This document shows, piece after piece, positions 9,002 to 19,072 of a DNA stretch of 32,257 nt. Source of the stretch: Chloroflexota bacterium (GTDB lineage Bacteria > Chloroflexota > Limnocylindria > Limnocylindrales > CSP1-4); contig JAKAHU010000005.1 of assembly GCA_021825385.1 (NCBI GenBank), positions 1 to 32,257 on the forward strand, given 5' to 3'. Both the position numbers and the translations under genes were made by a program. How positions within the stretch are numbered: the first letter of the stretch is position 1; every line of letters starts with the position of its first letter. Under the pieces are notes generated by a model. The model saw only the letters and a list, made by a program, of their open reading frames with translations. It was not told the origin of the DNA and did no database searches.

Positions 9002-9200
9002 CGCCACCCGGCCGCACGGCCCCGGCGCCGCGAGACGCGCCGTGCGGGAACGCCGAGAAATCCATGCAGCAGCAGCGCACAATCCCGTGCCAAGGTCCAG
9101 CCCCGGCTGCTCGGCCGGGTCACAGGGCCGACTTGCGACGTCCAGCCGTCGCGGTCCGCGATCGCGCGAGGGTGAGGGTGCACCAGACACTGGCCGCCGA

Positions 9201-9237
9201 GCCTCCGATCCGTCTCGACGCTCCGTCGAGCGGAGGC
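9201..9237 (+). other. Bulged 14-bp stem-loop in the leader of the NCS1 permease gene
   Basis: GCCTCCG-atccgt-CTCGACG-ctc-CGTCGAG-CGGAGGC; two stacked perfect 7-bp stems with a 6-nt one-sided bulge and 3-nt loop. Confidence 0.45.
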
Positions 9238-9446
9238 GCCCGTCCGGTCCCTGCCTGGCGAACCACGCGAATCCGCACCCTGCCGGCCTTCGGGGGCCCG
9301 ACGCCTGACCCCGGGGCGCGTCCCGCGCGCCCGGTCCCAGTGCCGCTCGCGAGGAGGGCGCGGGCAGGGGGGCGCTGGGTCGGAAGAGGCACGGGGTGTC
9401 GCCCGTCGTAGGTGCGAGGCATCGGTCACACCCGGAGGGAGGCTCT

Positions 9447-11012
<1,566 letters not shown>

Positions 11013-11040
11013 CCCCTGTCGGTTCGTCCTGACGCGAAGC

Positions 11041-11068
11041 GAGGCCCCTCCGGCAACGGGGGGGCCTC
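11041..11068 (+). terminator. Rho-independent-like hairpin after the NCS1 permease gene
   Basis: GAGGCCCC (11041-11048) / GGGGCCTC (11061-11068), located between convergent genes. Confidence 0.6.
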
Positions 11069-11089
11069 GTCATGTCCCGGGGCGGGGTG

Positions 11090-12721
11090 CTACTTCCCCA
11101 GCCGCCACTGCCAGCGGCGCGCCGCCTGGAGACGCCCCACCAGCTCGGCCTCGGTGGCCTCGGTCACGCGACGGATGCCGGCGTTGCGGTTCAGCTCCAG
11201 GTTGACCGCCGCGTACGTCAGCCCCGACCAGCGCGCGATGTCCTTGGCCGCCTCGGCGTTGGCCAGGCGAAGCCGGTCCTTCACGGCGCGGCGCGTCGCC
11301 CCGTCCATCGGCAGGCCGGCCGGCGGCGCGACAAGGGGCGGGGGCGGCCCGAGCTCCAGCTCGATCGTCGGGTCCTCGCCCGACTCCCAGTCGCCCGGGA
11401 GCGGCTCGCTCCACGCCTCGCCCGTGGACGCGTCGCCCACGGCCACCGCGGACAGGGCCGCGAACAGCGAGAGCTGCTCGCCCGCCGCCAGCTCGGCCGC
11501 CTTGGCCCGGCGCTGCGCCTCCGGATCGTCCTCCTCGCCGGGGCGAGCCGTCCGTCGCAGCGAGTGCCGACGCTGCTCCGCGATCTCCGCCGCCCGGATC
11601 CGGAGCCGGGGATCGTCGGGGATGAACAGCCAGGCGCGCTGGTCGCGCACGCCGGGCACCCAGCGCACGAACCGGCCCACGGCCTGGCGGAAGAACAGGT
11701 CCGTGGTCACGGTGGTCGCGTAGACGCCCACCCGCAGGCGCGGGATGTCCACGCCCTCGCTCACCATCCGCACGGCCACCAGCCAGGGGTCCCTGCCCAC
11801 GGCGAACGCGGCGATCTTCTCGGACGCGTCCGGATCGTCCGAGGTGACCACCGTGGCCGGCGCGCCGATCTCCTGGCGCAGCAGCTGCGCGATCCCCCGG
11901 GCATGGTCCTGGTCCATGGCGATGACGAGGCCGCCCGCGTCCGATTGGTGCCGCCGCACCATCTCTAGCCGGGCGACAGCCTCGCGCAGAACCGACGGCA
12001 GCCAGTCGCCCTCGATCGAGAGCGCCGTCCGCAGGCGCTGGTTCGCCAGCTGGCTGGCGAGCGGGTCGTCGAACGTCGCCTGGTGGACGACGCCGTCGGG
12101 CGCGCTCCACTCCATCTCGCCGCCGGTCCGCGGGAAGTACACCGGACGCACCACGCGGCCGTCGCGCAGGGCGTCGCCGTAGCCGTACTCGAAATCGGGG
12201 ACGGCCTCGTCGGCCACGTAGCGCACGAACGGGATGGCCCGCGTGTCCGAGCGGAACGGCGTGCCCGAGAGCGAGATCCGCCGGTGCGTGGTGGCGAACG
12301 CGTGCCGCAGCGCGTCGCCCCACGCCTGCTCCTCGCCCGCGTGGTGGACCTCGTCGAGGACGACGTGGGCGCCCGCGGCCTGCGCCCGGATCGCGTCAGC
12401 GGCCAGCGCCACCTGCTGGTAGCTCGTGACGATGCCGTGCATGTCGGGCGGCATCGGCCCGTCGGCGGGCGACCAGGCCGGGTCCAGGTGCAGGCCGAGC
12501 CCCGCGGCGGCACTCGCCCACTGGACCTTGAGGTGCGCGGTCGGCGCCACCACGACAACCCGGCCCGGCCGCTTGGCGAGCGATGTCCGGAGGGCCGCCA
12601 GCGCGAACGTCGTCTTGCCGGCGCCGGGCGTGGCGACGGCCAGGAAGTCGGGGTGCTCGGCGGCGGCGAAGCGCGCCAGGGCGGCATGCTGCCAGGGTCG
12701 GAGACGGACGCTGCGGGACAC
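11090..12721 (-). CDS. SF2 DEAD/DEAH-box helicase
   Basis: ATPGAGKTTFALAAL (Walker A), DEVHH (motif II), LSGTPFRSD (motif III), QAVGRFVRW (motif VI); start codon uncertain (open frame reaches 12994). Confidence 0.85.
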   Translation of the reverse strand: MSRSVRLRPWQHAALARFAAAEHPDFLAVATPGAGKTTFALAALRTSLAKRPGRVVVVAPTAHLKVQWASAAAGLGLHLDPAWSPADGPMPPDMHGIVTSYQQVALAADAIRAQAAGAHVVLDEVHHAGEEQAWGDALRHAFATTHRRISLSGTPFRSDTRAIPFVRYVADEAVPDFEYGYGDALRDGRVVRPVYFPRTGGEMEWSAPDGVVHQATFDDPLASQLANQRLRTALSIEGDWLPSVLREAVARLEMVRRHQSDAGGLVIAMDQDHARGIAQLLRQEIGAPATVVTSDDPDASEKIAAFAVGRDPWLVAVRMVSEGVDIPRLRVGVYATTVTTDLFFRQAVGRFVRWVPGVRDQRAWLFIPDDPRLRIRAAEIAEQRRHSLRRTARPGEEDDPEAQRRAKAAELAAGEQLSLFAALSAVAVGDASTGEAWSEPLPGDWESGEDPTIELELGPPPPLVAPPAGLPMDGATRRAVKDRLRLANAEAAKDIARWSGLTYAAVNLELNRNAGIRRVTEATEAELVGRLQAARRWQWRLGK

Positions 12722-13039
12722 GGTTCCCTGCGGGCTGGGACGGGGCGGGGGCGGAGGCCGGCCGCCAGTTTCGCACCCCTCGCCGGTTGGGGTCGCCACC
12801 GGCCGCGGTCGCGGTCGCCGGGCCAGGGCTGGCAGCCCGGCGCGAAGTGCGCGAGGACCGGGCAGGGGTAGCCCGACCGCGGCTGACCGGTCCCGAGCGG
12901 GGTTGCGCCGAGGACGCGCTCGCGCCTGGCGGAACGCCTCGGGCCGGGTCGCATTCCCAGGAGCGGTGAGGAATAGCCGCGCCGGCCCGATCACGTCGCC
13001 GTCGAGACGCTATCCTGCCGCGATGGAGGTGTCCCCCGT

Positions 13040-13447
13040 ATGAAGATGCCGCTCCCCAGCCCGGTCCGTGACCTCATCGCGTTCCTGGTCGTGGCCGTCG
13101 CCTGCCCGACGTCGGTGTTCGGCGGCGCCAACCTCGGCTGCGTGGGCCACACCGACTTCAGCGGCTCCTGCGCGGCCACCGTGATCTTCGTGTCGCCGCT
13201 CGTCCTGGTCCTCGGGGGCCTGATCGCTGGCATCGCCACCCGAGGCTGGACCGGGCTCCTGGTGTCGCTGGTCGGCATGGCGGTTGGGATGACGGCCATC
13301 CTGGTGCTCTCCGAGATGGGCGGCAACCCCGTGCCGCTCGACTGGTTCTCGGCGGTCGTCGCCGCGGGCTTCTTCGGCGCTCCCACGGTCGTGGGCTACG
13401 CCGCGGGGCGGGGCGCCATGCGGCTGGTCGCCGGCCGGGCCCGGTAG
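13040..13447 (+). CDS. Small hypothetical membrane protein
   Basis: 135 aa, about four hydrophobic segments; no family recognised. Confidence 0.6.
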   Translation: MKMPLPSPVRDLIAFLVVAVACPTSVFGGANLGCVGHTDFSGSCAATVIFVSPLVLVLGGLIAGIATRGWTGLLVSLVGMAVGMTAILVLSEMGGNPVPLDWFSAVVAAGFFGAPTVVGYAAGRGAMRLVAGRAR

Positions 13448-13523
13448 CCCCGGGGAGACGCCCGCCGGTGCTCGCGTCCTAGAGGTAATCGATTGCTGCG
13501 GTCATCCGCGGTACGCTCTCCGG

Positions 13524-14528
13524 GTGACTGACCCAGCCGCGCGGCCCGCCGCCAAGACCCCGCGCCGCCCCGTCCCCGCCGTCCACAGCCGGCCGGCCGC
13601 GCTCGTGCTGCTGGCCCTCCTGTCGCTCGTCTGGGGCGTCCACTGGGTGGTGGTCAAGGAGGGGCTCCGGTACTTCCCGCCGCTCACCTACGGCGCGCTG
13701 CGGCTCGTCACGGGCCTGCTCACGATGGTCGCCATCCTCGCGCCGCGACGGCAGTTGCGCCGGCCCCCGCGCGCCGACATCCCGATCGTCCTCTCCGTGG
13801 GGCTGGTCCAGATGGCGGTCAGCATTCTGATCATGAACTTCGCCCTGCAGGCCGTTCCCGCGGGCCGGTCGTCGGTGCTCGCCTACGCCATGCCGCTGTG
13901 GGTATCGCTTCTGATGTGGCTGCTGTTCCGGGTGGTGCCGCGCCGCAGCGAGGTCCTCGGCATCGTGCTCGGCGTCGCCGGTGTCGCCATCCTGGTCAAT
14001 CCCACCGTGATCGACTGGGGCATCCCCGCTGAACTGGCAGGCACGCTTGCGCTCGTCTCGTATGGCGTCATGTGGGCCGGCGTCACCATCCACATCCGAC
14101 GGCACACGTGGCACGCGACGCCGCTCGAGCTCCAGCCCTGGATGCTGCTGCTCGCCACGGTCGTGGTGGGCGCGGCGGCACTGCTGTTCGAGCCCGGGGC
14201 GAAGGTGGACTGGCAGCCGGGCGCCGTCTTCGCGCTGCTCTACAGCGGACCGCTCGCCACGGCGTTCGCCTACTGGGCGAGCCAGTCCATCACGCGCTCG
14301 CTCGGCCCCTTGAGCTCCGCGATGGGCTTCCTCGCGACGCCCCTCGTCGGCCTGGTGGCGGGCGCGCTGATCCTCGGCGAGCAGCTCGGGCCGGCCGACC
14401 TCGCGGGCTTCGGACTCGTCGTCGCCGGGATCGCTGCCGCGTCGCTCGTGCCGGCCCGGATGGCGGCCCGCCATGATCCCGCGGGCGCGGACCCCGGGGC
14501 CGCCTTCCCCGCGGAGCCCATGGGGTAG
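13524..14528 (+). CDS. DMT/EamA-family transporter
   Basis: GTG start; LLALLSLVWGVHWVVVKEGLRYFPPLTYGALRLV, paired EamA-like repeats, SAMGFLATPLVGLVAGALILGEQL. Confidence 0.9.
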   Translation: MTDPAARPAAKTPRRPVPAVHSRPAALVLLALLSLVWGVHWVVVKEGLRYFPPLTYGALRLVTGLLTMVAILAPRRQLRRPPRADIPIVLSVGLVQMAVSILIMNFALQAVPAGRSSVLAYAMPLWVSLLMWLLFRVVPRRSEVLGIVLGVAGVAILVNPTVIDWGIPAELAGTLALVSYGVMWAGVTIHIRRHTWHATPLELQPWMLLLATVVVGAAALLFEPGAKVDWQPGAVFALLYSGPLATAFAYWASQSITRSLGPLSSAMGFLATPLVGLVAGALILGEQLGPADLAGFGLVVAGIAAASLVPARMAARHDPAGADPGAAFPAEPMG

Positions 14529-14598
14529 GGGCTGGGAAGCCCGCTCGTGCCCGCTCGGCGCAACGCGACGTGGCGCCGCGTGACGCCGGGCGGAGAGA

Positions 14599-14635
14599 GC
14601 TGAGGCACCCCGCCCCGCGGTGCCGCCGGCTCAGC
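14599..14635. terminator. Bipartite hairpin between convergent DMT transporter and operon end
   Basis: GCTGAG (14599-14604) / CTCAGC (14630-14635) outer stem and GGCACC (14604-14609) / GGTGCC (14619-14624) inner stem, overlapping by one base; overlaps the stop of the 14631 gene. Confidence 0.4.
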
Positions 14636-15878
14636 GGCTCACGCCGTACGTCTTTGCGGTCTCGATCATCGCGGCGAGGTTTTCGGGCTTCGCCTCGTCG
14701 AGCATCACCGACGTGTCCACGATGTAGCCGCCGTCGCGCCCGAGCAGGTCGATCAGCCGACGCGTCGTGGCCGCCACCTCGTCCGGCGTGGCGGCGAGGA
14801 GCTGGATGTTGGGCACGCTGCCCATCAGGCAGACCCTGCCCGCCAGCGCGCCGCGCGCCGCCTCGGGGCGCGTGCCCGCGAGGTGGTAGATCATCGTCCC
14901 GGAGGGCACGTCCGCAATGGCCTCGAGGCGGCTCTCGAAGTCCGCCTCCCAGTACACGAGCGGGATGATGCCGAGTCCCACCAGAGCGAGCAGGCCCTCG
15001 CGCAGGTACGGCCAGTAGAACTCCCGGAACTGGGCGTCGGACATGAACTCCCGGGTGGCCTTGTGGATCCAGATCCAAACGATGGGCAGCTCGGCCGAGG
15101 CTGCCGGGGCCGCGTACTCGACGAAGATCCGAGTCGCCACCTTGAGCGCGTCGTGGAGCTTGGCGGGCCGGCGGCGCATGTCGGCGAGGATGTTGGCGGT
15201 GCCGCGCAGCGTGTCGCCGAGGATGTCGAACGGCGCCCAGTCGAAGCCCGCGTACGCGAGCGGGTAGCCCTTGGCGCGCGCCTCCTCCGTGTACTGGCCA
15301 ATCGACGCGAACCAGTCGTTGACCTCCTCGCCGGCCTGGATCGCGGCCTCGAGCGAGCGGCGGGCCTCCGGGGCGGCCAGCGCGCCGAGGCTCATCCAGC
15401 CGCTCCACATGAAGCGCCTCCAGGGCGCGGGCCGCCCGAATCCCTCCAGGGCGGCGAACTGGCGTGGCGCCCAGGTGCGGAACATGAAGTCGGACGGGTC
15501 GGCGATGAAGTCGTCGTACTCGGCCGCTGTCATGTACTCGCCCTCGACGTACTGGTACATCGCGTCGTCGGGCAGGCCGTGGCCGGGCCAGCGGAACGCT
15601 CGGTAGCCCAGCGTCTCCATGGGCTTGGCGGGGTAAGCGAGGATCGGACCGAAGTCGAGGTCCGGGGCGAACCGATCGGCGAAGGCGTGGCACGCCCGCC
15701 GAGCGGCGGCGTAGTCGGTCATCGCCTCGCGCATCGTCAGGCCGCCGTAGGTGTAGACGTACTTCTGGTACGGCCCGAACACGGGGACGCGGTCCGGGGT
15801 CCGCTGCGCCACCGCGTCGCGCACGCGCTGCTGGCGGGCGGCGTAGGCGGCCGCGGGGTCGTCGTTGAACTCGCGCAT
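14631..15878 (-). CDS. Uroporphyrinogen decarboxylase (UROD/MtaA-like) family corrinoid methyltransferase
   Basis: TPDRVPVFGPYQKY..., GRVCLMGSVPNIQLLAATPDEVAATTRRLIDLLGRDGGYIVDTSVMLDEAKPENLAAMIETAKTYG; directly downstream of corrinoid protein gene. Confidence 0.85.
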   Translation of the reverse strand: MREFNDDPAAAYAARQQRVRDAVAQRTPDRVPVFGPYQKYVYTYGGLTMREAMTDYAAARRACHAFADRFAPDLDFGPILAYPAKPMETLGYRAFRWPGHGLPDDAMYQYVEGEYMTAAEYDDFIADPSDFMFRTWAPRQFAALEGFGRPAPWRRFMWSGWMSLGALAAPEARRSLEAAIQAGEEVNDWFASIGQYTEEARAKGYPLAYAGFDWAPFDILGDTLRGTANILADMRRRPAKLHDALKVATRIFVEYAAPAASAELPIVWIWIHKATREFMSDAQFREFYWPYLREGLLALVGLGIIPLVYWEADFESRLEAIADVPSGTMIYHLAGTRPEAARGALAGRVCLMGSVPNIQLLAATPDEVAATTRRLIDLLGRDGGYIVDTSVMLDEAKPENLAAMIETAKTYGVSR

Positions 15879-15895
15879 CTGCCGTGCCTCCGTGC

Positions 15896-16522
15896 TCAGG
15901 CGACCCAAGCCGAGGCGAGCCGGACGGCCGCCTGCGCGTTCGCGCCGTACGCGTCGGCACCGACGTAGGCCCGGACGTCCTCGTCCATGATCGCGCCCCC
16001 AATCATCACCTTGACCGTGCTGCGGAGGCCGGCCTCGGCCAGCGCCTCGACCGTCAGGCGCATCTGGTCGAACGCGATCGTGAGAAACCCCGACAGGCCC
16101 ACAACCGCGGGTCGCGCCTCGCGGACCCGCTCCACGAACACCTCCGCCGGCACGTCCACGCCAAGGTCCACCACCTCGAAGTTGTTCACCTCGAGCATGA
16201 ACGTGACGATGTCCTTGCCGATATCGTGGATGTCGCCGGCGACCGTGCCGATCACGACCCGCCCGCGGGGCGCCACCGGGGCCGCCTCGGCGAGCCGCGG
16301 CTTCACCAGCGCGGCGATCCCCTTCATCACGTCGCCCGCGATGATGAGCTCGGGCAGGAAGTACTCGCCCGCCTCGTAGCGTGCCCCGACGATCCCGAGT
16401 GCGTCCTTGGCGGCATCGAGGACCGCGGCAGGCTCGGCGCCGGCCTCGAGCCAGGCGACGGCCAGACGCGCGGCCTCGTCCTCCTCCATGTCGGCGATGG
16501 CGTGGATGAGCTCGTCTCTCAT
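15896..16522 (-). CDS. Corrinoid (B12-binding) methyltransferase cognate protein (MtbC/MtaC-like)
   Basis: Helical cap domain then GDIHDIGKDIV (DxHxxG cobalamin motif) and VKVMIGGAIMDEDVRAYVGADAYGANAQAAVRLA. Confidence 0.93.
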   Translation of the reverse strand: MRDELIHAIADMEEDEAARLAVAWLEAGAEPAAVLDAAKDALGIVGARYEAGEYFLPELIIAGDVMKGIAALVKPRLAEAAPVAPRGRVVIGTVAGDIHDIGKDIVTFMLEVNNFEVVDLGVDVPAEVFVERVREARPAVVGLSGFLTIAFDQMRLTVEALAEAGLRSTVKVMIGGAIMDEDVRAYVGADAYGANAQAAVRLASAWVA

Positions 16523-16544
16523 CGTCCTCTCCTGCGGTTCCCGA

Positions 16545-17642
16545 TCAGCGGGCGATGCGGGCGCTCGCGCCCCGGATGACCGCCTCGACCTCGGCTCGTG
16601 CGGCCATCGACGCGTCGCCCGGCGTGGTCATCGCGAGCGCGCCGTGGGCGGCTCCGTACTCCACCGCCTCGGCTGGGCCGCGCCCGTCGAGGAGCCCGAA
16701 GATGAGGCCCGAGGCGAACGAATCGCCGCCGCCGACGCGGTCGAGGACCTCGAGGTCGGGCCGGCGCGTGGCCTCGTGCAGCACGCCGTCGGCCCAGCAG
16801 ACGGCCCCCCAGTCGTTCCGGGTGGCCGTCCGGGCGACGCGGAGCGTGGTGGCCACGACCCCGAGGTTGGGGTACGCGGCGACCACGTCCCCGATCATCC
16901 GGCCGAAGCCCGCCGGGTCCAGCGCCGTGAGGTCAGCGTCCGAGCCGGGCACGTCGAACCCGAGCGCCGCGGTGAAGTCCTCCTCGTTGCCAAGCAGCAC
17001 GTCCACCAAGGCCACGAGGTCGCGATTGACGTCGCGGGCGCGTTCGCGACCGCCGATCCCGGCCCACAGCGACGGTCGGTAATTGAGGTCGTACGAGACG
17101 ACCACGCCGTGGCGGCGGGCGGCCTCCATCGCCTCGCGCGCCACTGCGGCGGTCGTCTCAGACAGCGCCGCGAAGATGCCGCCCGTGTGGAGCCAGCGAG
17201 CGCCATCGCCGCCGAACAGCGCGTCCCAGTCCACCTCGCCAGGCCGCATCTGCGATGCCGCCGTGTGACCCCGATCGGACACGCCCAGCGCGGCGCGAAC
17301 GCCGAATCCGCGCTCCGTGAAGTTCAGCCCGTTGCGCACCGACCTGCCGATGCCGTCGTACTGGACCCAGCGGACGCGGCTCGCGTCCACGCCACCCTGG
17401 CGGATGAGATCCTCGATCAGGCGCCCGACGGGATTGTCGGCCAGCGCGCTCACGAGCGCCGTCCGCAGCCCGAAGCACCGGGTCAGGCCGCGGGCGACGT
17501 TGTACTCGCCGCCGCCCTCCCAGGCGCTGAACTCGCGCGTCGTCGAGATGCGCCCCTCGCCGGGGTCCAGGCGGAGCATCACCTCGCCCAGGGCCACAAG
17601 GTCCCAGCGCGACCCTGCCGCCGGCCGGATGTCAAGCGGCAC
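16545..17642 (-). CDS. PfkB-family sugar kinase, 2-keto-3-deoxygluconate kinase-like
   Basis: GTG start; WDLVALGEVMLRLDPGEGRI, YDLNYRPSLW, DRVGGGDSFASGLIFGLL. Confidence 0.85.
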   Translation of the reverse strand: MPLDIRPAAGSRWDLVALGEVMLRLDPGEGRISTTREFSAWEGGGEYNVARGLTRCFGLRTALVSALADNPVGRLIEDLIRQGGVDASRVRWVQYDGIGRSVRNGLNFTERGFGVRAALGVSDRGHTAASQMRPGEVDWDALFGGDGARWLHTGGIFAALSETTAAVAREAMEAARRHGVVVSYDLNYRPSLWAGIGGRERARDVNRDLVALVDVLLGNEEDFTAALGFDVPGSDADLTALDPAGFGRMIGDVVAAYPNLGVVATTLRVARTATRNDWGAVCWADGVLHEATRRPDLEVLDRVGGGDSFASGLIFGLLDGRGPAEAVEYGAAHGALAMTTPGDASMAARAEVEAVIRGASARIAR

Positions 17643-17644
17643 CG

Positions 17645-18055
17645 CTACACCTTGCGATCCGAGTCGCCCGACTCGTCGAACGCCCGGTGCATCATGCCCA
17701 GCGACGGGTCCGGACCCTTGAAGCCGACCAGATACTCGAGCCGAATGGGCGCGAACGCCTCGTAGAACACAACGTCCTCGTCGCCCAGCTGACGGAAGGC
17801 GTGGATCCAGTTGGAGGGGATGACCAGGAGCGAGCCCGGCCCCACCTCCCTCTCCTCGCCCGCCACCCTGGCCCACAGGCGTCCCGACGCGACCAGCATG
17901 ATCTGCTCGGCTTCGTGGCTGTGCTCCGGGACCACCACGCCGCCGCGGTAGACGATGCGGGTCAGCATCACCTTCTCGCCGGAGACGGCCTGGCGGTGGA
18001 CGCCCTTGACGTACTCGACCGTCGGGAACTCGTCCCAGGTGGTGATCTGGCTCAT
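17645..18055 (-). CDS. Cupin-domain protein, KdgF-like
   Basis: VVVPEHSHEAEQIMLVASGRLWARVAGEEREVGPGSLLVIPSNWIHAF cupin motifs; ATGA overlap with upstream ORF. Confidence 0.8.
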   Translation of the reverse strand: MSQITTWDEFPTVEYVKGVHRQAVSGEKVMLTRIVYRGGVVVPEHSHEAEQIMLVASGRLWARVAGEEREVGPGSLLVIPSNWIHAFRQLGDEDVVFYEAFAPIRLEYLVGFKGPDPSLGMMHRAFDESGDSDRKV

Positions 18056-19071
18056 GCGGCTCCCTCCCCGGCGGCGGCCCGGGCATCGAGCCCGCGCAGG
18101 ATCGCCTCCGGCGTGACCGGCAGGGTGTCCACCCTCACCCCGCACGCGTGGTAGATGGCGTTGACGATGGCCGGGATCGGCGCGTTGGCAGTCATCTCGC
18201 CGACGCCCTTGACGCCGTACGGCCCGTTGGCCGAAGGGACCTCGAGCACCACCGATTCGATGAGCGGCAGCTCCGGCATGCCCGGCATCAGGTACCCGGC
18301 GAAGTCCTTGGGGCTGTGGTCGCGGCTCGGGTAGTACGGCTCCGTGGTCTCGTAGAGCGCGTGGCTCATGCCCATCCATGCACCGCCCGTGATCTGGCCC
18401 TTCACCAGCGCTGGGTTGACCTGCCGGCCCACCTCGTAGGCGCTTCGGATGCTCAGCACCGCCACCTCGCCCGTCTCGGTGTCCACCTCCACCTCGGCCA
18501 CCGTGCAGGCGTAGGCCTGGGTGGAGTCGGGGTCCATGGCCCCGGTCTCCGGGTCCACGCCGCTCTTGGGTTTCATGTACGCGCCGCGTCCGGAGATCGT
18601 GCGGCCGTACTGGAACTGGGCTCGTGACGCGAGGTCCGCGATGTCGCGCCGCTTCTGGGGCGAGCCGGACACATAGACGCCGCCCCGCCCGTCGAGGACG
18701 AGGTCGTCAGCCGACACCTCGAGCTCCTCGGACGCGAGCTGGAGCACGGCGTCGCGCGCCTCGATGGCCGCCGCTTTTACCGCGTTGCCCACCCGGTGCG
18801 TGGCGCGGCTGGCGAAGGTGCCCATATCGTGCGGCCCGGTGTCGGTGTCGGCGGTCTGGATGACGATCTGGTCATAGGGGACGCCGAGCGTCTCCGCGGC
18901 GATCTGGGCCATCACGGTGCGCAGCCCCTGTCCCAAGTCCGCGGCAGCGAGCACCACGTTGAACGAGCCGCTCGTGGTGGCGTGGATCAGCGCCTGGGAC
19001 GGGTCACCGCCTAGGTTCATCCCAGTCGGGTAGTTGACCGCGGCCATGCCGGTCCCACGCAGCTTCGCCAT
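18052..19071 (-). CDS. Molybdenum hydroxylase, molybdopterin-binding subunit C-terminal part (NdhM-type 'medium' subunit)
   Basis: AADLGQGLRTVMAQIAAETLGVPYD, VNPALVKGQITGGAWMGMSHAL, YGVKGVGEMTANAPIPAIVNAI (catalytic Glu region). Confidence 0.88.
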   Translation of the reverse strand: MAKLRGTGMAAVNYPTGMNLGGDPSQALIHATTSGSFNVVLAAADLGQGLRTVMAQIAAETLGVPYDQIVIQTADTDTGPHDMGTFASRATHRVGNAVKAAAIEARDAVLQLASEELEVSADDLVLDGRGGVYVSGSPQKRRDIADLASRAQFQYGRTISGRGAYMKPKSGVDPETGAMDPDSTQAYACTVAEVEVDTETGEVAVLSIRSAYEVGRQVNPALVKGQITGGAWMGMSHALYETTEPYYPSRDHSPKDFAGYLMPGMPELPLIESVVLEVPSANGPYGVKGVGEMTANAPIPAIVNAIYHACGVRVDTLPVTPEAILRGLDARAAAGEGAA

Positions 19072-19072
19072 G

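Noticed and set aside
13481-13500. AATCGATT palindrome upstream of the DMT transporter
   Set aside because: Eight-bp self-complementary word only, no supporting context.
13479-14474. 331-aa minus-strand ORF opposite the DMT transporter
   Set aside because: Low-complexity charged antisense translation; the plus strand has clear EamA features.
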